Of a stretch of 64,000 nt of DNA, positions 58,746-64,000 are shown piece after piece. Where the stretch lies: the NCBI RefSeq assembly GCF_017695965.1, contig NZ_JAAORM010000005.1, forward strand, positions 372,001 through 436,000, in the 5' to 3' direction. How positions within the stretch are numbered: position 1 is the first letter of the stretch; every line of letters starts with the position of its first letter. Below the pieces are notes generated by a model. The model searched no databases and was not told where the DNA came from. It worked only from the letters and a program-made list of their open reading frames with translations. The stretch is from Prochlorococcus marinus CUG1416. GTDB lineage: Bacteria; Cyanobacteriota; Cyanobacteriia; PCC-6307; Cyanobiaceae. The position numbers were made by a program, and so were the translations under genes.

Positions 58746-59102
58746 TTAATCAATTAGTTCACCAGTTTTCTTCAATCTTCTTTTCTTAACTCCCTCTTTA
58801 TCAATAAAGTATTCAATCTTACTTGTAAGATTTTTATCCTTGGAAAAGAACATTACATTTGATGCATGTAAAGATGCTTCTTCTGTCAGTATTCTTCCAG
58901 TTTCACCTTCCTGAGTTGGTTTTACATGTTTTGTCCTAAGATTGATTCCCTTAACAACTACTCTATTTTCAAGAGGGATAGTTTTTAAAACCTCGCCAGT
59001 TTTGCCTTTTTCCTTTCCGTTAATTACTTTTACTAAATCTCCAGTTTTTAATCTCATTTTTATTCTTTGGAAATTTTTCTTTTGTTTTAATGAATCCAAC
59101 AT
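58746..59102 (-). CDS. rplX: 50S ribosomal protein L24
   Basis: L24 is an assembly-initiating protein of the 50S subunit with a KOW motif. The 118-residue product starts [38 protein letters not shown]; the KOW domain begins near residue 18. A later ATG (residue 16, at MRLKTG) could also start it, but GGAGGTGA lies seven bases before the upstream ATG, favouring the longer form. One base follows before it, so its ATG is almost joined to the end of rplN. Confidence 0.94.
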   Translation of the reverse strand: MLDSLKQKKNFQRIKMRLKTGDLVKVINGKEKGKTGEVLKTIPLENRVVVKGINLRTKHVKPTQEGETGRILTEEASLHASNVMFFSKDKNLTSKIEYFIDKEGVKKRRLKKTGELID

Positions 59103-59468
59103 TTAAATCACCTCCGGAGCAAGAGAAACAATCTTAGTGTAATTTTTATCCCGCAATTCTCTAGCTACAGGACCAAAAACTCTAGTCCCTTTAGGATTTT
59201 TATCTTCATTAATCAAAACGGCAGCATTATCATCAAATCTGATCGAATTACCCGTATTTCTTCTTAATGTTGCTTTCGTTCTAACAATGACAGCTTTTAC
59301 AACTTCAGATTTCTTAACTCCCATATTCGGAAGAGCATCTTTTACTGTTGCTACAATTACATCCCCAACATGAGCGTATCTTCTATTAGATCCTAAAACC
59401 CTAATACACTGGAGTCTTTTTGCTCCACTATTATCAGCGACTGTTAAATAAGTTTCTTGTTGAATCAT
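59103..59468 (-). CDS. rplN: 50S ribosomal protein L14
   Basis: The 121-residue product begins [26 protein letters not shown] and ends [24 protein letters not shown], typical of L14. Its start overlaps the rpsQ stop by four bases, and an AAGGAGG-type site lies before it inside rpsQ. Confidence 0.97.
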
Positions 59469-59731
59469 TTTTTAACCTCCTTAGTCTGGATTTTATTATT
59501 AAGGATCTCCTCTATTGCCCATCTTTTATGAGCACTAAGCGGTCTAGTTTCTCTAATTTTAACTCGATCACCTAGAACACATGTATTTTCAGGATCATGT
59601 GCCTTATATCTTGTGGTTCTACTTACAATTTTCTTATAAGTGGGATGTGGATATCTGTTAATAACAGCAACAACAACTGTTTTATCCATCTTGTCGCTGA
59701 CAACAGTACCAATTCTTTCTTTAAGTGCCAT
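59465..59731 (-). CDS. rpsQ: 30S ribosomal protein S17
   Basis: S17 is a primary 16S rRNA binder. The 88-residue product has [47 protein letters not shown] and [21 protein letters not shown]. It overlaps rplN by four bases and follows rpmC after 10 bases. Confidence 0.97.
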
Positions 59732-59741
59732 AACTAAATAA

Positions 59742-59960
59742 TTAATCAGAAGTTGTTTGAGAAGCAGATTGACTTTTACTGAGGGTTAGTAATTGCGCAA
59801 CTTGTTTCTTAATAATTTTGAATTTATGAGTTTCATTAAGCTGTCTAGTAGCTTGTTTGAATCTCAAGTCAAAAAGATCTTTTCGTAATTGGTCAATCTT
59901 TTCAGTAATTTGATCAGAATTTAATTTTTTAAATTCTTTAAGTGACTCTGAGTTTTTCAT
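59742..59960 (-). CDS. rpmC: 50S ribosomal protein L29
   Basis: L29 lies at the peptide exit tunnel and helps dock SRP and trigger factor. The 72-residue helical product contains [44 protein letters not shown]. It overlaps the rplP stop by four bases, and a GGAGG sequence precedes its ATG within rplP. Confidence 0.95.
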   Translation of the reverse strand: MKNSESLKEFKKLNSDQITEKIDQLRKDLFDLRFKQATRQLNETHKFKIIKKQVAQLLTLSKSQSASQTTSD

Positions 59961-60439
59961 TGTTTAACCTCCTCTTGAGATTCCTTATTATTTTGTGAAT
60001 TTTGTTGGGAGGAAAGTTCTAGATTTTTATCATTCGAGATGAATTTTGTTTTTACAGGAAGTTTGTATTGAGCTAGACGCATAGCTTCTTTTGCAATTTC
60101 CTCAGTAATATCCTCTCCACCCATTTCAAAAAGTATCCTACCTGGTTTTACAACTGCAACCCAAAACTCAGGATTACCTTTACCAGAACCCATTCTGGTT
60201 TCAGCAGGCCTCATAGTGACAGGTTTATCAGGAAATATTCTTATCCAGATTTGACCTCCACGTTTGATATATCTAGTCATTGCTCGTCTACTTGCCTCAA
60301 TTTGCCGAGCAGTTACCCATCCACAGTCTTGAGCTTGGAGGGCAAATTGACCGAAGGCGATAGTATTCCCTTTAGAGGCTACCCCCCTCATTCTGCCTCT
60401 GTGTTGTTTACGAAATTTAGTACGTTTTGGACTAAGCAT
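59957..60439 (-). CDS. rplP: 50S ribosomal protein L16
   Basis: L16 shapes the A-site tRNA binding region of the 50S subunit. The 160-residue product has [21 protein letters not shown] at its start and [28 protein letters not shown] Gln/Asn-rich tail of about 20 residues follows the conserved part. It lies 11 bases after rpsC and overlaps rpmC by four bases. Confidence 0.97.
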   Translation of the reverse strand: MLSPKRTKFRKQHRGRMRGVASKGNTIAFGQFALQAQDCGWVTARQIEASRRAMTRYIKRGGQIWIRIFPDKPVTMRPAETRMGSGKGNPEFWVAVVKPGRILFEMGGEDITEEIAKEAMRLAQYKLPVKTKFISNDKNLELSSQQNSQNNKESQEEVKQ

Positions 60440-60450
60440 TTTTATACCTC

Positions 60451-61182
60451 CTATGAATTCTCATTTGAACGATCCTCAAATTGCTGAGGTCTTCGACTAA
60501 CTTTCCTATTAGGGTTTACACCCACAGGGATTTTTTGTTCTTCTTTAGGAAGAACTTCACCTTTAAAAACCCAAACTTTAATTCCTAGGACACCATAAGT
60601 TGTATTAGCTTCACGTATTGCATAGTCAATTTCAGCTCGCAAGGTATGTAAAGGAACTCTACCCTCTCTAGTCCATTCAGTTCTAGCAATTTCAGCGCCA
60701 TTTAACCTTCCCCCTACTTGTATTTTAAGACCTAAAACTCCAGCCCTTTGAGCTCTTTGTAAAGCCATCCTTATAGTCCTTCTAAAAGCAACCCTTTTTT
60801 CAAGTTGTTGCGCTATGTATTCAGCAAGTAAAAAAGCGTCCGCATCAACTCGCTCAACCTCAACAACATTTATTCTAACTTGCCTGGTCCTATCACCTAT
60901 AGTTTTCTGAATTCCAGACCTTAATTCTTCAATTCCACTACCTTGTCTTCCAACTATCACTCCTGGTCTTGCTGTTTTTAATTCCAGTTCAAGCTGATCA
61001 GCTTTTCTAGCTATTAAAACATCGCTAATTCCTGCTGAAGCATATTTTTTCTGTATGAAAGTACGAATTTTATAATCTTCTTGGAGAAGAATTGGGTATG
61101 TCTTGGAAGTAGCAAACCATTTGGAGCGATGCTCTTGAGTAATTCCTAATCTTAGTCCAGAGGGATGTATTTTATGTCCCAT
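60451..61182 (-). CDS. rpsC: 30S ribosomal protein S3
   Basis: S3 lines the mRNA entry channel. The 243-residue product begins [22 protein letters not shown], has a KH domain with [16 protein letters not shown] (about 73-88) and the C-terminal [16 protein letters not shown]. Its ATG overlaps the rplV stop by one base. Confidence 0.97.
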   Translation of the reverse strand: MGHKIHPSGLRLGITQEHRSKWFATSKTYPILLQEDYKIRTFIQKKYASAGISDVLIARKADQLELELKTARPGVIVGRQGSGIEELRSGIQKTIGDRTRQVRINVVEVERVDADAFLLAEYIAQQLEKRVAFRRTIRMALQRAQRAGVLGLKIQVGGRLNGAEIARTEWTREGRVPLHTLRAEIDYAIREANTTYGVLGIKVWVFKGEVLPKEEQKIPVGVNPNRKVSRRPQQFEDRSNENS

Positions 61183-61568
61183 TAGTTTTGTACCTCCGTA
61201 TTAGTTTGAGTAGGAGCAGATTCAACAGAAATGCTTATGTGGCAAGTCTGTTTTTTGATAGAGAAGGCTCTACCTTGAGCTCTAGGCCTAAACCTTTTCA
61301 TTACTGGACCACTATTAGCCCATGCAGAGGAAATAACTAAGGTTGATGGATCCATTCCAAGGTTATGTTCTGCATTAGCAACAGCAGATCTTAGAACTTT
61401 AGTAATAGGATCAGTAGATCTGTAAGGCATAAATTCCAACATAATCAATGCATCTCTATAAGACCTACCCCTTATTTGATCCAAAACTCTTCTCACTTTA
61501 GAGGCTGATCCGCGAACATAATTTCCATGAGCAATGGCTGTTTTGGTTGTTTCAGGTGTTTTTGTCAT
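61182..61568 (-). CDS. rplV: 50S ribosomal protein L22
   Basis: L22 extends into the peptide exit tunnel. The 128-residue product has [38 protein letters not shown] and the tunnel-loop and C-terminal part [27 protein letters not shown]. It overlaps rpsS by four bases and rpsC by one base, indicating tight coupling. Confidence 0.97.
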   Translation of the reverse strand: MTKTPETTKTAIAHGNYVRGSASKVRRVLDQIRGRSYRDALIMLEFMPYRSTDPITKVLRSAVANAEHNLGMDPSTLVISSAWANSGPVMKRFRPRAQGRAFSIKKQTCHISISVESAPTQTNTEVQN

Positions 61569-61843
61569 GATTTTGCTCCTTTCTTATCTCTTATGTGACC
61601 TCGGTAAGTGCGTGTAGGAGCAAATTCACCGAGTTTATGGCCAATCATTTGTTCGGTTATAAATACAGGAATGTGAGTCTTCCCGTTGTGTACGGCAATT
61701 GTGTGACCGATCATTACAGGTAGAATCGTAGAGGATCTGGACCAAGTTTTAATAACAGACTTGTCATTATCAGAATTTTGTTTTTCTACCTTTTTGAGCA
61801 AGCTATCTGCTATAAAAGGTCCTTTTTTTAGTGAACGTCCCAT
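61565..61843 (-). CDS. rpsS: 30S ribosomal protein S19
   Basis: S19 forms part of the 30S head. The 92-residue product begins [23 protein letters not shown] and contains [36 protein letters not shown]. It follows rplB after 37 bases and overlaps rplV by four. Confidence 0.97.
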   Translation of the reverse strand: MGRSLKKGPFIADSLLKKVEKQNSDNDKSVIKTWSRSSTILPVMIGHTIAVHNGKTHIPVFITEQMIGHKLGEFAPTRTYRGHIRDKKGAKS

Positions 61844-61880
61844 GTTTATAAAATAGAAATGAAATTAATAAATGAATTAA

Positions 61881-62744
61881 TCAAGAGTCTCTTCCTCCTC
61901 TACTCCTCTTAGAAACGCGACGACGCCTTCGAACTACTAATTTATTACTTGGTTTGTTCTTTTTACGTGTCTTTAACCCAAGAGCTGGTTTACCCCATGG
62001 AGTAACAGGACCTGCTCTACCAATTGGTGCTTTTCCCTCTCCTCCTCCATGTGGATGATCACATGGGTTCATTACACTTCCTCTTACTTGAGGCCTTCTT
62101 CCAAGCCATCTTCTTCTTCCTGCTTTACCTAAGCTAGTATTTCTTATTTCTGAGTTACCAACTTCTCCAAGAGTTGCGTAACATTCTTTTCTAACAAGTC
62201 TTACCTCAGTAGATGGTAGTTTTAAAGCAACATAATCTCCCTCTTTTGCCATAACTTGGGCACTAGCTCCTGCGGATCTAACCATCTGAGCACCTCTTCC
62301 TGCATATAACTCAACACAATGAACACTTGATCCTAATGGCATGACAGAGAGTGGCATTGCATTTCCATCTTCAATTGGAACACTTTCTCCAGAAATAACA
62401 TTTTGGCCGACTTTTACTCCAGCTGGAGCGATAATATATCTTTTCTCTCCATCTTCATAAAATAAAAGTGCAAGCCTTGCATTTCTGTGAGGATCGTAAT
62501 GGATAGCGGCAACTTTAGCATTAATGTTTCTTTTATCTCTTCTGAAATCAACTAATCTATATTGCCTTTTGTGACCACCTCCACGATGACGACAAGTAAT
62601 AACTCCACGATTATTCCTGCCTTTAACTCTATGTTTTGAGACTATTAGTGATCTCTCAGGTTTTGTACTTGTTATTTCACTAAAATCAGTAACTACTCTC
62701 TGTCTAGTGCCAGGTGTATAAGGTTTAAATTTACGAATTGCCAT
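61881..62744 (-). CDS. rplB: 50S ribosomal protein L2
   Basis: L2 is needed for subunit association and peptidyl transfer. The 287-residue product has the RNA-binding domain with [27 protein letters not shown] and the C-terminal [24 protein letters not shown], which holds the conserved histidine. It lies 12 bases after rplW. Confidence 0.98.
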   Translation of the reverse strand: MAIRKFKPYTPGTRQRVVTDFSEITSTKPERSLIVSKHRVKGRNNRGVITCRHRGGGHKRQYRLVDFRRDKRNINAKVAAIHYDPHRNARLALLFYEDGEKRYIIAPAGVKVGQNVISGESVPIEDGNAMPLSVMPLGSSVHCVELYAGRGAQMVRSAGASAQVMAKEGDYVALKLPSTEVRLVRKECYATLGEVGNSEIRNTSLGKAGRRRWLGRRPQVRGSVMNPCDHPHGGGEGKAPIGRAGPVTPWGKPALGLKTRKKNKPSNKLVVRRRRRVSKRSRGGRDS

Positions 62745-62756
62745 GATTAAAACTCC

Positions 62757-63059
62757 TTAAGATTCTGGAAATAGTTGGATTTTGTCTCCTTCAGCAAGAC
62801 GTACAATTGCCTTCTTGACCTGAGAACGTTTACCGGAAAATTTCCCGACTCTTCTTGTTCTCCTAGGAGGATTCATCGTGTTAACTCCTATGACTTTAAC
62901 ACTGAACAAGGCTTCAATAGCTGCCTTTATTTCTGGCTTTGCCGCTCTATGATCTACTTCAAAAGTATATTGATTAATATCTAATGCGTTTGTAGCTTTC
63001 TCAGTAATAATTGGCTTTCGAATTACATCAGCTAAACGAGAATCAAATAAATTGCTCAT
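62757..63059 (-). CDS. rplW: 50S ribosomal protein L23
   Basis: L23 stands at the tunnel exit and docks trigger factor and SRP. The 100-residue product contains [63 protein letters not shown]. Its start overlaps the rplD stop by four bases, and GGAGGT lies about eight bases before the ATG. Confidence 0.97.
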   Translation of the reverse strand: MSNLFDSRLADVIRKPIITEKATNALDINQYTFEVDHRAAKPEIKAAIEALFSVKVIGVNTMNPPRRTRRVGKFSGKRSQVKKAIVRLAEGDKIQLFPES

Positions 63060-63688
63060 GATGCATAAACCTCCTGAATTTTATTTATTGCTGATTCCCC
63101 TATTACCAACTTATTAGCATTCAGAATATCAAATACATTTAATTGATCGGCGGAGATTAATTTTACTTTTTCAATATTATTTATGGATTTTTTTATTAAA
63201 TCAGACGGACTATCAAGAATAACCAAAACTTTTTCAGTTTTTTGTATGCCTAATCGGGCAAGGCCATTGATGATATCACTTGTTTTAGGCTGCTTTAGAG
63301 TAGATCCAAAATCTTCAACAGCCTTCACATCAGATATTCTAGACATAAGTGCTGTTCTAAGAGCTAATCTACGTTCCTTACGATTCATATCAAGATTGTA
63401 AGAACGTGGCTTCGGTCCAAAAATAATTCCTCCCCCAGGTCTTAAGGGTGTCCTGATTGATCCTTGACGAGCTCTTCCTGTACCTTTCTGTTTGTATGGC
63501 TTTCTACCGCCGCCGCGTACTTCAGATCTTGTCAAAGTTGATGCTGTGCCTTGTCTTTTATTTGCTAGCTGCCTAAGAACTGCTCTATGGATTAAGTCTG
63601 CAGAAGAAGTTTCTTTAGCAATTGCCAAATCAAGAGTAACTTTGCCTGATTTTTTACCATCCCACTTAAGAGTTTCGAGTGTTGTCAT
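63056..63688 (-). CDS. rplD: 50S ribosomal protein L4
   Basis: L4 reaches into the exit tunnel and in some bacteria represses its own operon. The 210-residue product has the extended loop [40 protein letters not shown] (about 60-99). The flanking globular domain ends [17 protein letters not shown]. It overlaps rplC and rplW by four bases each and has a near-perfect Shine-Dalgarno sequence inside rplC. Confidence 0.97.
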   Translation of the reverse strand: MTTLETLKWDGKKSGKVTLDLAIAKETSSADLIHRAVLRQLANKRQGTASTLTRSEVRGGGRKPYKQKGTGRARQGSIRTPLRPGGGIIFGPKPRSYNLDMNRKERRLALRTALMSRISDVKAVEDFGSTLKQPKTSDIINGLARLGIQKTEKVLVILDSPSDLIKKSINNIEKVKLISADQLNVFDILNANKLVIGESAINKIQEVYAS

Positions 63689-64000
63689 GATTTTTCACCT
63701 CCTTTTTTGCCTACAACATTGTTTGGCTTAATATTGACAATTGAGCCAGGCTTACCTGGGACAGAACCCTTTACTACAATCAAATTTTTTTGATCATCAA
63801 TTTTTAGAACTAACAAACCTTTCGTAGTTATCTGTTTTCCTCCATATCTTCCTGCCATTCTTTTACCAGGATAAATTCTGCCTGGAGTTGTTCCTGCTCC
63901 TGTAGAACCTGGAGCTCTATGATTTTTTGAACCATGACTCATAGGACCTCTACTAAAACCATGTCTTTTCTGGTAACCAGCAAAACCTCTACCCATAGAT
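63685..64000 (-). CDS. rplC: 50S ribosomal protein L3, C-terminal half (cut by window end)
   Basis: L3 reaches the peptidyl transferase centre and starts 50S assembly. About 105 C-terminal residues are in the window, with [32 protein letters not shown], the conserved loop of L3. After this comes [24 protein letters not shown]. The frame runs on past 64000, so an internal methionine at 63996 is not the start. The Lys/Gly-rich end overlaps rplD by four bases. Confidence 0.95.
   Translation of the reverse strand, partial: SMGRGFAGYQKRHGFSRGPMSHGSKNHRAPGSTGAGTTPGRIYPGKRMAGRYGGKQITTKGLLVLKIDDQKNLIVVKGSVPGKPGSIVNIKPNNVVGKKGGEKS
63697..63704 (-). promoter_or_regulatory. Consensus Shine-Dalgarno of rplD inside rplC
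   Basis: AAGGAGGT lies eight bases before the rplD ATG, fully complementary to the 16S rRNA 3' end. Similar GGAGG(T) sites precede rplN, rpmC, rplP, rpsC, rplX and rplW, while many other genes of the window lack one. Confidence 0.75.

Overview
The window is a gene-dense, AT-rich stretch of a cyanobacterial chromosome. Photosystem I genes (psaA, psaB, psaL, psaI), a ferredoxin-dependent glutamate synthase, an MPBQ/MSBQ-type methyltransferase, a CbiG-CobJ fusion, very short intergenic gaps and strong A/T codon bias together point to Prochlorococcus, most likely a high-light-adapted strain. That placement is inferred from gene content and composition; no database search was run.

Layout. 1-2567: end of hisD, then rpiA and an HtrA-type protease. 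2727-8398: the rimP-nusA-ylxR-infB translation/transcription operon; infB carries a large tandem-repeat linker. 8415-8778: a small DUF3493-like membrane protein and tRNA-Thr(CGT). 8804-13222: two glycosyltransferases and a radical SAM protein, probably accessory. 13238-20502: clpS, dapL, rne-rnhB, a DUF1997-like gene, pheA, the quinone methyltransferase and a Lon-substrate-domain protein. 20559-25272 (minus): the str operon rpsL-rpsG-fusA-tufA-rpsJ. 25468-31236: gltB with a small YCII-like partner, and lipA. 31528-34083: a resolvase-like protein that lacks the catalytic serine, a small unknown gene, a class-A-beta-lactamase-like protein and an NlpC/P60 protein. 34140-40982: psaL, psaI, a HEAT-like membrane protein, a GtrB-like glycosyltransferase, and psaB-psaA. 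41317-44015: cobJ fusion and a HAD phosphatase. 44016-46357: a small accessory island at tRNA-Ser(GCT). 46419-49299: alr, an HNH endonuclease and prfA. 49328-64000 (minus): the large ribosomal protein cluster from rplC to rpmE, with secY, adk, rpoA and truA embedded.

The most interesting region is 44047-46357. The 3' end of tRNA-Ser is repeated as two fragments upstream of the intact gene, which splits the island into two tiny intervals of about 0.75 and 1.47 kb. Each interval has its own pair of short direct-repeat motifs near both ends, with 10- or 12-bp spacing, as expected for arm-type sites of a tyrosine integrase. Neither interval encodes a recombinase. One holds a nearly perfect 3 x 102-bp tandem repeat that is open as three 34-residue units. 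The other holds one secreted six-cysteine protein. I read this as two stacked, non-autonomous integrative elements or their scars.

Most other genes are housekeeping: ribosome assembly and translation, photosystem I reaction centre, nitrogen assimilation, RNA turnover, and amino acid and cofactor biosynthesis. The ribosomal operons show the usual cyanobacterial arrangement, with rpsJ moved to the str operon and no rpmD or rpsN inside the spc block.
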